A stretch of DNA of 51,023 nt. Origin: Frankia sp. AgB32. Its GTDB lineage: Bacteria > Actinomycetota > Actinomycetes > Frankiales > Frankiaceae. The position numbers were made by a program, and so were the translations under genes. Below, piece after piece: positions 40,260-47,555 of this stretch (positions are counted from its first letter, which is position 1; the number at the start of each line of letters is the position of its first letter). The stretch covers positions 1 to 51,023 of the forward strand of contig NZ_JALKFX010000048.1 in the NCBI RefSeq assembly GCF_023243045.1. Direction: 5' to 3'. The notes below the pieces were generated by a model. The model did no database searches and had not been told where the DNA came from. It worked only from the letters and a program-made list of their open reading frames with translations.

Positions 40260-40534
40260 CCCGCCGGGCGCGCCGCCGCCCCGAGCGGCCGCGAATCTGG
40301 TGGACGCCGGATCCGGTCGTGCGGCTGCGGGACGGCGAATGGACGGTGCGCCCGCTCAGCGGGGCCGCGTCGACGAAGGTCTACCGGTGTCCCGGGTGTG
40401 ATCATGAGATCAACCCGGGAACGCCCCATCTGGTCGTGTGGCCGCCCGACCGGGTCGACAACCGCCGGCACTGGCACCGGCCATGTTGGGACCGGCGCTG
40501 CCGGGCGGCCCGGCTCCCGCCGGACGCGGGCTGA
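40256..40534 (+). CDS. Small putative zinc-ribbon protein
   Basis: 92 residues, very basic and Trp-rich. It contains YRCPGCDHEINPGTPHLVVW and RRHWHRPCWDRRC, giving a Cys-x2-Cys ... His/Cys set able to bind zinc. Small proteins of this type next to a DUF1232 gene occur in other actinomycetes; function is unknown. GTG 40256 overlaps the previous stop. It converges on the coiled-coil gene, with 25 bases between. Confidence 0.7.
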   Translation: MTRRARRRPERPRIWWTPDPVVRLRDGEWTVRPLSGAASTKVYRCPGCDHEINPGTPHLVVWPPDRVDNRRHWHRPCWDRRCRAARLPPDAG

Positions 40535-40559
40535 CCGCGAGCCGGCGCCGCGATGCCGA

Positions 40560-41279
40560 TCAGACCCCGCGCACGCTGGCGCTGGCGGGCGCCGGCAGCG
40601 CGGCCGTCGGTTCGGCGGTGATTGCCCGGTGTTCTGGCGCGGCCTCGATGGAGGCGATCGAGGCGCTGGCGGCGGTGAGCTTGTCGCGCAGCGCGCCGAG
40701 CTGCGTGGTGACCTGGTCACGCAGCGTGGAGAGCTGCGTGTTCACCTGCTCGCGCTGGCGTTCCAGGTCGGCCAGGCGCCGCTTGGACTCGTCCTCGGCC
40801 GTCGCCGCCGTGGACCGGGCGATCTCCACGATCCGCTCGGCCTCGCCGCGGGCGGTGGACACGATCGAGGCGGCCTGCCCGTCGGCGTCGCGCAGGGTCT
40901 TCTCTCGCGCGGCCTCCGCCTCGGTGACGATCCGGCGGGCCTCCTCGAGCTGCGCCTCCGCCTCGCGGGTTCGTTCGGCGCGGACGGTGGCCGCCTCCTC
41001 CTCGGCGAGCTGGAGGATCTGCGTCACCCGGCCGCCGAACTCCTCCCACGCGGGGCGGTTGGCGGCCAGGTCGTCACGGACGCGCGCCGCCTCGCTGGCT
41101 GCCTCCGACGCGGCGGCCTCGGCCGCCGCCCGGTGGGCCTCGGCCTCGCGCAGCTGCTCGACGAGCCAGTTGACATGGTGGGTTACCTGATTGGGGTCGT
41201 AGCCACGGCGCACCAGATCAAAGGCTGGGGGCCCATCGGTCTCGCCGGCCATCGGGATGAGATCGGTGTGTTCGGTCAT
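40560..41279 (-). CDS. DivIVA-like coiled-coil protein
   Basis: 239 residues. The N-terminus has FDLVRRGYDPNQVTHHVNWL, the short DivIVA-type segment, followed by about 170 residues of heptad-like coiled coil rich in Ala/Glu/Arg (EEARRIVTEAEAAREKTLRD, STARGEAERIVEIARSTA) and a disordered tail. In Streptomyces the polarity coiled-coil proteins Scy and FilP are encoded at the matching place beside the epimerase/thiolase/meaB genes; this much shorter protein may play a cytoskeletal or polar role in hyphae. That is inference from position and architecture. It lies 74 bases downstream of ccr on the same strand. Confidence 0.75.
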   Translation of the reverse strand: MTEHTDLIPMAGETDGPPAFDLVRRGYDPNQVTHHVNWLVEQLREAEAHRAAAEAAASEAASEAARVRDDLAANRPAWEEFGGRVTQILQLAEEEAATVRAERTREAEAQLEEARRIVTEAEAAREKTLRDADGQAASIVSTARGEAERIVEIARSTAATAEDESKRRLADLERQREQVNTQLSTLRDQVTTQLGALRDKLTAASASIASIEAAPEHRAITAEPTAALPAPASASVRGV

Positions 41280-41353
41280 AGGACCTCAGCATCCCAGACC
41301 GCCTGGGCGTTCGTGCCGCCAGCCGGCCTTCGGGCTCGTCGCGATTTCCCTGG

Positions 41354-42703
41354 CTACACGCCGCGGAAACGGTTGATTGCGGCCAGGTGACGGGCTCGCA
41401 ACGCAGTGTCGCGTACACCCAGCCCCTCGGCCGGCGCGAGACAGAGTACCCCGACCTTGCCCTGGTGTGTGTTGCTGTGCACATCGAAGGCGGCCTGGCC
41501 CGTCTCGGTAAGCCGGTACACCCGGGAGAGGGTGGGGTGGATCGCCCCCCGGGCGATGAGCCGGTTGGCCTCCCATGCCTCCCGGTAGTTGGCGAAGTGC
41601 GAGCCGACGATCCGCTTGAGGTTCATCCACAGATGGCGGTTGTCGTACTCGTGCAGGAAGCCGCTCGTCGACGCGCAGGTCGCGATGGTCCCGCCGCGGC
41701 GGGTGACGTAGATCGAGGCACCGAACGTCTCCCGGCCGGGGTGCTCGAAGACGATGTCGGGATCGTCACCGCCGGTGAGCTCGCGGATGCGTTGGCCGAA
41801 CCGCTTCCACTCCTTCGGGTCCTGGGTGTGCTCGTCGCGCCAGAACCGGTAGTCCTCGGCCGCCCGGTCGATGATCAGCTCGGCGCCGAGGGACCGACAG
41901 ATCTCCGCCTTGCGCGGCGAGGAGACCACGCAGACCGGGATCGCGCCGCCGTGCAGCGCCAGCTGGGTCGCGTACGAGCCCAGTCCGCCGGAGGCGCCCC
42001 AGACGAGCACGACGTCGCCCTGCTTCATCCCCGCGCCGTTCGCCGACACGAGCTGGCGGTAGGCGGTGCAGTTGACCAGACCGGGTACCGCGGCCTCCTC
42101 CCAGGTGAGATGGGTGGGTTTGGGCATGAGCTGGTTGGCCTTGACGAGGGCGAGTTCGGCCAGGCCACCGAAGTTCGTCTCGAAACCCCAGATCCGTTGC
42201 TCCGGATCCAGCATCGTGTCGTTGTGACCGTCCGCGCGTTCCAGTTCGACCGACAGGCAGTGCGCCACCACCTCGTCCCCGGGGGACCAGACATGCACGC
42301 CCGGCCCTGTCCGCAGCACGACTCCGGCAAGATCGGACCCCACGACGTGGTAAGGCTGGTCATGTCGGGCGGCGAGGGCGGACGTCCGGCCGTACCGAGA
42401 CAGAAAGCCGAACGTCGGCACCGGCTCGAAGATCGACGTCCACACCGTGTTGTAGTTCACCGAGGAGGCCATGACCGCGACAAGCGCCTCCCCGGGGCCG
42501 ACCTCGGGCGTGGGCACCTCGTCGACGTGCAGCGAGCGGCGCGGGTCCTTCTCCCGCGACGGCGTCCCGTCGAACATTCCGATCTCGCCGCGGCGCACCA
42601 CCACGCCGCGGTAGGACTCGGGTATCTCGAACCCGGCGAACTCCGCCCGCCGGGCATCGGACGGCGGGTTCGCGGCGATGATCGCCTCGACGATCTCCTT
42701 CAC
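41354..42703 (-). CDS. ccr: Crotonyl-CoA carboxylase/reductase
   Basis: 449-residue medium-chain dehydrogenase/reductase that reductively carboxylates crotonyl-CoA to ethylmalonyl-CoA with NADPH and CO2. Landmarks: SSVNYNTVWTSIFEPVPTF, YHVVGSDLAGVVLRTGPGVH, HCLSVELERADGHNDTMLDP, NFGGLAELALVKANQLMPKP, VWGASGGLGSYATQLAL and the C-terminal NTHQGKVGVLCLAP. These distinguish Ccr from ordinary quinone reductases. GTG 42703 has GGAGG six bases upstream, deciding the start. The product feeds ethylmalonyl-CoA mutase (33866) and can also serve polyketide synthesis. Divergent from the sigma-factor gene. Confidence 0.95.
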   Translation of the reverse strand: MKEIVEAIIAANPPSDARRAEFAGFEIPESYRGVVVRRGEIGMFDGTPSREKDPRRSLHVDEVPTPEVGPGEALVAVMASSVNYNTVWTSIFEPVPTFGFLSRYGRTSALAARHDQPYHVVGSDLAGVVLRTGPGVHVWSPGDEVVAHCLSVELERADGHNDTMLDPEQRIWGFETNFGGLAELALVKANQLMPKPTHLTWEEAAVPGLVNCTAYRQLVSANGAGMKQGDVVLVWGASGGLGSYATQLALHGGAIPVCVVSSPRKAEICRSLGAELIIDRAAEDYRFWRDEHTQDPKEWKRFGQRIRELTGGDDPDIVFEHPGRETFGASIYVTRRGGTIATCASTSGFLHEYDNRHLWMNLKRIVGSHFANYREAWEANRLIARGAIHPTLSRVYRLTETGQAAFDVHSNTHQGKVGVLCLAPAEGLGVRDTALRARHLAAINRFRGV

Positions 42704-42866
42704 GGTCGACCTCCGGCGGTGTGGGTGTGGGTGTGGCGGGACGTACTGCAGCGGGAGTTGCCAATGGGTCCAGTGGTGTCGCGGGATGTGGGGGCTGTCT
42801 GTTTCGTGCGCGACGCGATAGAACGTTCGGGACAACTTCGAGGGCGAGGCCCGCGTCCAACGTGGT

Positions 42867-43436
42867 GTGACCGTGCCCATGACAGTCGTGGAGGGGTGGC
42901 GGCCCGTGCCTGCGCGGAGCGACGCCGCCCGTAGCGACGTCGCGCGGGACGCGGATGCCGCCCTGACCGCCTTGTACTCCGAGCACTACCGGTCACTGGT
43001 GCGTCTCGCCGCGCTGCTGCTGGATGACGTCGGCCTGTGTGAAGAGGTCGTCCAGGACGCCTATATCCGGGTTCACGGGGCCTGGGGTCGCCTGCAGGAC
43101 CGGGACAAGGCCCTGGCCTACCTTCGCCAGACGGTCGTCAATCTCGCACGTTCCACGCTGCGTCGTCGACTCGTGGCTCTCAAGCACGCCCCCAAGCCGA
43201 TGCCCGATGCGGCCAGCGCGGAGGAGGGGGCCTACTCTCTGGTCGAGCGGGCCGCCGTCATCCAGGCACTGCGGGAGCTGCCGAGGCGCCAGCGGGAGGC
43301 GGTCGTCCTGCGCTACTACGCCGACATGTCCGAGGCGGACGCGGCGGCCGTGATGGGGTGCAGCGTCGGCTCGGTGAAGGCGTACACGTCCCGAGGGTTG
43401 TCCGCGTTGAGCGGCAAGCTGGAGGGCCTGCGGTGA
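42867..43436 (+). CDS. ECF sigma factor, SigE family
   Basis: 189 residues with sigma-70 region 2 (ALTALYSEHYRSLVRLAALL, EEVVQDAYIRVHGAWGRL, LAYLRQTVVNLARSTLRRR) and region 4 (LRELPRRQREAVVLRYYADM, AAVMGCSVGSVKAYTSRGL). The GSVKAYTSRGL end of region 4 is that of the actinobacterial SigE-family sigma-70 group. Start uncertain among GTG 42867, ATG 42879 and later. Its stop overlaps the start of a membrane protein (GTGA) that is likely its regulator. Confidence 0.92.
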   Translation: MTVPMTVVEGWRPVPARSDAARSDVARDADAALTALYSEHYRSLVRLAALLLDDVGLCEEVVQDAYIRVHGAWGRLQDRDKALAYLRQTVVNLARSTLRRRLVALKHAPKPMPDAASAEEGAYSLVERAAVIQALRELPRRQREAVVLRYYADMSEADAAAVMGCSVGSVKAYTSRGLSALSGKLEGLR

Positions 43437-44434
43437 GTGCGCTGGAACCCGACGAGCTCGCCCGCCTGCTGAGCGAGGCGGTCGAGCCCGTTCGGCCCTC
43501 TCCGGATGCCTACCGGCGCATCCAGGCCGGGGTCGCCCGCCGCCGTCGGTGGCGCCTGCCGGTCTTCACCGTCGGCGGAATGGTGATGGCCGTGCTCATC
43601 GGGCTGGCCGTGGTGGCGATCCGGCCGAGCCCCTCCAACCAGGTCGTCGAGCCCGCGGCGCCGCCGGTGATGCCCACCTACTACACCGAACCGTCGAGCA
43701 CCGGCGCAGTGCAGGTCCCCGGCGGATCGAGTCAGGGCGGCGGCTCCGGCGGCGGTTCGGGGTCGGCCACCCACCTGCCGACGAACCCGGCGACGCCGCG
43801 CAGCTCGGCCCCGGCGACCACGCCCGCGACGCCGACCATCAGCCCGTCCCGGCCCGCTGCCTCGGCGTCCGCGGGGCCGGGCGGCCTCGACAGCCCGCAG
43901 CTTCCGACGCCGGCGGCGAAGCCCGCGGGGGTGAACGACATCGATGGTGACGGCCATCCCGACACCGTCGGCGTGGCCACCGACGGCACCACCCTGCAGA
44001 TCGGGTTCTCCCGGGACAACCAGGTCGCGAAGATCCCCCTGACCTCCATCAGCACCCCGCTCAACAGCGCGGTCGTCGACATCGACGGCGACGGCTTCGG
44101 TGAGCTGCTGGTGCAGACCGGGGCGAGTAACGGGGTCAGGAGCTACGCCCTGCTGCGCTACGTCAGCCTCGACCAGGTCGTCCTGGTGGCCCTGCCAGAC
44201 GGTCTCGCCCTCTCCGCCGGCGTCCACGGCAACGTGGCCAGCGGCTTCCGCTGCGGCGACCGCACCCTGCAGATCGCCGCGGGCACGTCCACCGACGGCA
44301 GCCAGTTCACCGTGACGACCACCACGCTCGACCTGACCGCGGACGGCCTGTCCCCGGGCGACACCGCCTCCAGCGCCGTGCGACTGCCCTCGGACACCTC
44401 GCCCTTCGTCGCCTCCTGCGGAGCCCTGTCCTGA
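43433..44434 (+). CDS. Membrane protein with FG-GAP/EF-hand-like repeats, putative regulator of the sigma factor
   Basis: 333 residues translated in overlap with the sigma factor. A short cytoplasmic N-terminus (SALEPDELARLLSEAVEPVR), one membrane helix (LPVFTVGGMVMAVLIGLAVV), a Ser/Thr/Pro-rich spacer (residues about 85-160) and an extracellular domain with two DIDGDG motifs (NDIDGDGHPD and VDIDGDGFGE), typical calcium-binding loops of FG-GAP/VCBS repeats. It has no zinc-anti-sigma motif, so an anti-sigma role is inferred only from gene coupling and topology. Confidence 0.7.
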   Translation: MSALEPDELARLLSEAVEPVRPSPDAYRRIQAGVARRRRWRLPVFTVGGMVMAVLIGLAVVAIRPSPSNQVVEPAAPPVMPTYYTEPSSTGAVQVPGGSSQGGGSGGGSGSATHLPTNPATPRSSAPATTPATPTISPSRPAASASAGPGGLDSPQLPTPAAKPAGVNDIDGDGHPDTVGVATDGTTLQIGFSRDNQVAKIPLTSISTPLNSAVVDIDGDGFGELLVQTGASNGVRSYALLRYVSLDQVVLVALPDGLALSAGVHGNVASGFRCGDRTLQIAAGTSTDGSQFTVTTTTLDLTADGLSPGDTASSAVRLPSDTSPFVASCGALS

Positions 44435-44468
44435 GCCGGAGCGGGCACCGGCAGGAAGATCAGGTTAT

Positions 44469-44495
44469 CCTCGTCGTCGAGGGGCGACGACGAGG
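44469..44495 (+). promoter_or_regulatory. Inverted repeat over the ribosome site of the thiolase gene
   Basis: CCTCGTCGTCG and its exact complement flank AGGGG, giving an 11-bp perfect stem. The second arm overlaps the Shine-Dalgarno GAGGAGG (44492-44498), so in mRNA it could hide the ribosome site. A -10-like TATCCT (44466-44471) overlaps the first arm, so a DNA operator is the alternative reading. Confidence 0.6.
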
Positions 44496-44503
44496 AGGCA
44501 GCC

Positions 44504-45688
44504 ATGCCAGGTTCCGTGATCGTGGGCGGCGCGCGAACACCGATCGGGAAGCTGTCCGGAGCGCTGAAGAGCTTCTCCGCGGCTGACCTGGGTGGTTTCG
44601 CGATCAGGGCCGCGCTGGAGCGGTCCGGGCTCGGTGGCGACCAGATCGACTATGTGATCATGGGTCACGCGCTCCAGGCCGGTGCGGGTCCGAACGCGGC
44701 CCGCAAGGCCGCGGTCAACGGCGGCATTCCGATGGGCGTGCCGGCCATCGCGATCAACAAGCTGTGCCTGTCCGGCCTCGACGCGATCGCCCTCGCCGAC
44801 ACCTACATCGCCGCCGGCGAGTTCGACCTCGTCGTCGCGGGCGGCATGGAGTCGATGACCGCGGCGCCGCACCTGCTGCGCTCGCTGCGCGGCGGGGTGA
44901 AGTACGGCGACACGGGCGTCGTCGACACCATCGACGCCGACGGTCTGGTCTGCGCGTTCGACCAGGTCTCCATGGGGGCCAGCACCGACCGGCACAACGG
45001 CCGCCTCGGCATCGAGCGGGCCGCGCAGGACGAGTTCGCCGCTCGTTCGCACCAGCGGGCCGCCGCCGCCGCCAAGAACGGCCTGTTCGACGACGAGATC
45101 GTGCCCGTCACCGTGCCGCAGCGGCGCGGTGAGCCGCTGGTGATCAGCGCCGACGAGGGGGTGCGCGCCGACACGACCGTCGAGAGCCTGTCCCGGCTGC
45201 GCGCCGCCTTCGGCAAGGACGGCACCATCACCGCCGGCTCCGCCTCGCAGCTCTCCGACGGCGCCGCCGCGGTCGTCGTGGCCAGCCGGGCCAAGGCCGA
45301 GGAGCTCGGCCTGCCGATCCTCGCCGAGGTCGGCCACCACGGCTTCGTCGCCGGCCCGGACGCGACGCTGCACTCCCAGCCGTCGAACGCCATCCTCGCC
45401 GCGCTGGCCAAGGAGGGGCTCACCCCCGCCGACCTCGACCTCGTGGAGATCAACGAGGCGTTCGCCGCGGTGTCGATCCAGTCGCTGCGGGAACTCGGGA
45501 TCAGCGCGGACATCGTCAACGTCAACGGCGGCGCGATCGCCATCGGCCACCCGCTCGGCGCCTCCGGCGCGCGGGTCGCACTGACCCTGGTCAAGGAGCT
45601 GGCCCGGCGCGGCGGCGGGATCGGTGCCGCCGGTCTGTGCGGCGGCGGCGGCCAGGGCGACGCTCTGGTGCTGCGCGTCCCGGCCTGA
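44504..45688 (+). CDS. Acetyl-CoA acetyltransferase (thiolase)
   Basis: 394-residue biosynthetic-type thiolase condensing two acetyl-CoA to acetoacetyl-CoA. The nucleophile is Cys88 ([12 protein letters not shown]); the second set is [24 protein letters not shown] and the C-terminal acid/base Cys in [15 protein letters not shown]-terminus [17 protein letters not shown]. It provides acetoacetyl-CoA to the dehydrogenase at 37578 and ultimately to ccr. ATG 44504 has a strong GAGGAGG site. Its ortholog in M. tuberculosis at this place is fadA4. Confidence 0.95.
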   Translation: MPGSVIVGGARTPIGKLSGALKSFSAADLGGFAIRAALERSGLGGDQIDYVIMGHALQAGAGPNAARKAAVNGGIPMGVPAIAINKLCLSGLDAIALADTYIAAGEFDLVVAGGMESMTAAPHLLRSLRGGVKYGDTGVVDTIDADGLVCAFDQVSMGASTDRHNGRLGIERAAQDEFAARSHQRAAAAAKNGLFDDEIVPVTVPQRRGEPLVISADEGVRADTTVESLSRLRAAFGKDGTITAGSASQLSDGAAAVVVASRAKAEELGLPILAEVGHHGFVAGPDATLHSQPSNAILAALAKEGLTPADLDLVEINEAFAAVSIQSLRELGISADIVNVNGGAIAIGHPLGASGARVALTLVKELARRGGGIGAAGLCGGGGQGDALVLRVPA

Positions 45689-45701
45689 TCGCCCCGCGCC
45701 C

Positions 45702-45746
45702 GGTGGATGGCAGCGCGGTGGATGCCAGTCCGGTGGCTGGCAGTCC
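45702..45746 (+). repeat. Three-copy 15-bp repeat at the start of meaB
   Basis: GGTGGATGGCAGCGC, GGTGGATGCCAGTCC and GGTGGCTGGCAGTCC follow each other in frame and encode the variable N-terminus. Units one and two each offer a GTG start codon (45703, 45718). Confidence 0.8.
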
Positions 45747-46731
45747 GGCCGCGGGCGGGCGGTGCGACGAGCTGGCGCGGCTGGTTGCCGGGGCGGTCGG
45801 CGGTGAGCGTCTCGCCGTGGCCCGGCTGCTGTCCCTGGTCGAGAACGCCCCCGCCCGCTGGCAGGCGATCGGTGCCGCCCTGGCGCCGCACAGCGGTGCC
45901 GCCGAGGTCGTCGGGCTCACGGGTGCCCCGGGCGTCGGCAAGTCGACCACCACGAGCGCGCTGGTACGGGCCTACCGGGACGCCGGGCGCCGCGTCGGCG
46001 TGCTCGCCGTCGACCCGTCCTCCCCGCTCAGCGGCGGCGCGCTGCTCGGGGACCGGGTGCGGATGACCGAGCACGCCGGTGACCCCGGCGTCTTCGTCCG
46101 CTCCCTCGCCAGCCGGGGCAGCCTCGGCGGGCTCGCCATCGCCGCCGCGCAGGCGCTGCGCGTCCTGGACGCCGCCGGGTTCGATCTGATCATCGTCGAG
46201 ACGATCGGCGTCGGCCAGGCGGAGATCGACATCGCCTCGCTCGCGGACACCACCTGCGTGCTGCTCGCCCCCGGCGCCGGCGACGGCGTGCAGGCGGTCA
46301 AGGCCGGCCTGCTGGAGATCGCCGACGTGCTGGTGGTGAACAAGGTCGACCAGCCCGGCGCCGAACGCACCGTCACGGACCTGACCGCGATGACCCGGAT
46401 GCGCGACGACGACCGGCGGCCGGCCGTCGTCCGGCTCGCCGCCGCCCACGGGCAGGGCGTCGACGACCTGGTCGAGCGGATCGCCGAGCACCGCCGCCAC
46501 CTTGTCGCGACCGGCGGGCTGGACCGCCGGCGGCTCACCCGGGCGGCCGACGAGATCCGCGGCCTGACCCTGCACGCCGTGCGGGAGCGCCTCGCCGCCC
46601 CGGAGCACCAGGCCCGGCTGGCCGAGCTCGCCCGCGCGGCCACCGCCGGTACCGTCGACCCGTGGTCGGCCGCCCGCCGGCTGCTGGCCGAGATGGCGAC
46701 GGCGCCCGGCGAACCACCGGCGACTCGCTGA
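45703..46731 (+). CDS. meaB: MeaB/ArgK-family GTPase, chaperone of B12-dependent mutases
   Basis: About 342-residue G3E GTPase that loads and protects adenosylcobalamin in acyl-CoA mutases. Walker A GAPGVGKSTTTS (Lys80), switch region VLAVDPSSPLSGGALLGDR, VETIGVGQAEIDIA, VLLAPGAGDGVQAVKAGL and the guanine-specificity NKVDQPGAE are all present. The C-terminal dimerisation arm continues through HAVRERLAAPEHQARL. Start uncertain: GTG 45703 is 14 bases after the thiolase stop; GTG 45718 is also possible. Its mutase partner here is ecm, 12 kb away. Confidence 0.94.
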   Translation: MDGSAVDASPVAGSPAAGGRCDELARLVAGAVGGERLAVARLLSLVENAPARWQAIGAALAPHSGAAEVVGLTGAPGVGKSTTTSALVRAYRDAGRRVGVLAVDPSSPLSGGALLGDRVRMTEHAGDPGVFVRSLASRGSLGGLAIAAAQALRVLDAAGFDLIIVETIGVGQAEIDIASLADTTCVLLAPGAGDGVQAVKAGLLEIADVLVVNKVDQPGAERTVTDLTAMTRMRDDDRRPAVVRLAAAHGQGVDDLVERIAEHRRHLVATGGLDRRRLTRAADEIRGLTLHAVRERLAAPEHQARLAELARAATAGTVDPWSAARRLLAEMATAPGEPPATR

Positions 46732-46795
46732 CCCCGGCGGAGCTGAGCCGCTGGAGGACCCCGGCGGAACCGACACCGGCGGAGAGGAGCTGACG

Positions 46796-47263
46796 ATGGT
46801 CCGACTCGACGATCCGGACGTCCCCGCCGGCGATCTGATCGCCGCGCTCGGCCTGGTACCGCATCCCGAGGGCGGCTGGTACCGGCGGACATGGGCCAGC
46901 CCCGATCTCATCGACGCGCACGGCGGCCGTCGGCCCGTGATGACGTCCATCCTGTTCCTGCTGCCCCCGGGAGAGATTTCCCGGTGGCATCGGGTGGCCT
47001 CCGCGGAGATCTGGCTCTGGCAGGGCGGCGGCGGGCTGGAGCTCACCCTCGGCGGCGCGGGCGAGCGGCCGGTGCCGGGGGAGATCGCCCTGCTCGGCCC
47101 GGACGCCTCCGGCAGCGAGGTGCCGCAGGTCGTCGTGCCGGCCGGGCAGTGGCAGACCGCGGTGCCCACCGGCGGGCGGGCGGTCCTCGTCGGCTGCGTC
47201 GTCGCGCCCGGCTTCGACTTCGCCGACTTCGAACTGCTCGATGAGTCCGCCCCGCCGGACTGA
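46796..47263 (+). CDS. Cupin-5 (DUF985) family protein
   Basis: 155 residues with the DUF985 pattern: ALGLVPHPEGGWYRRTW, SILFLLPPGEISRWHRVASAEIW (metal-binding His/Glu of a cupin) and WQTAVPTGGRAVLVGCVVAPGFDFADFELL at the C-terminus. A single-domain beta-barrel, enzyme activity unknown. GGAGAGGAG lies just before ATG 46796. It follows meaB by 64 bases and may be cotranscribed. Confidence 0.88.
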   Translation: MVRLDDPDVPAGDLIAALGLVPHPEGGWYRRTWASPDLIDAHGGRRPVMTSILFLLPPGEISRWHRVASAEIWLWQGGGGLELTLGGAGERPVPGEIALLGPDASGSEVPQVVVPAGQWQTAVPTGGRAVLVGCVVAPGFDFADFELLDESAPPD

Positions 47264-47466
47264 CCCCTGCTGGCGGGGCGAGGGTCGTCGCCGGCCGGTT
47301 GGGATGACCGGGCGTGATCGGCCTGGTCGATCAGGGCCCTGGGTCGCCATGGTCGCTCTGTACGGCCAAACCGGACCCGGAAACCATACAGAGGAACCAA
47401 CGTGACCCGGGAAGGGCCGTGGGCGCGGCGCTAGGCCGGGTCCGGCCGATCATGGCGGGGGCATGC

Positions 47467-47490
47467 GGCCAGCCGACAGCGCGGCTGGCC
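47467..47490. terminator. Hairpin between convergent genes
   Basis: GGCCAGCCG, six bases, CGGCTGGCC: a 9-bp perfect stem in the 292-bp gap between the cupin gene and the convergent histidine kinase. No T tract follows on either strand, so it may act as a weak or factor-assisted terminator. Nothing else was recognised in the gap. Confidence 0.5.
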
Positions 47491-47555
47491 GTTCCGTGTG
47501 GGCAAACCGGACGCCGTGCCCCTGGAGCGACCAGCTGGAAGCGTGCGCGGTCCCT

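Noticed and set aside
41387-42934. A 515-codon plus-strand frame
   Set aside because: Antisense to ccr, whose motifs and ribosome site are clear.
44803-47400. An 865-codon minus-strand frame
   Set aside because: Antisense to thiolase, meaB and cupin genes; low-complexity translation.
47264-47555. Possible c-di-GMP or cobalamin riboswitch (AAACC and GGAAACC strings)
   Set aside because: Neither the GEMM core order nor a B12 box could be completed, and the region lies between convergent genes, not upstream of one.
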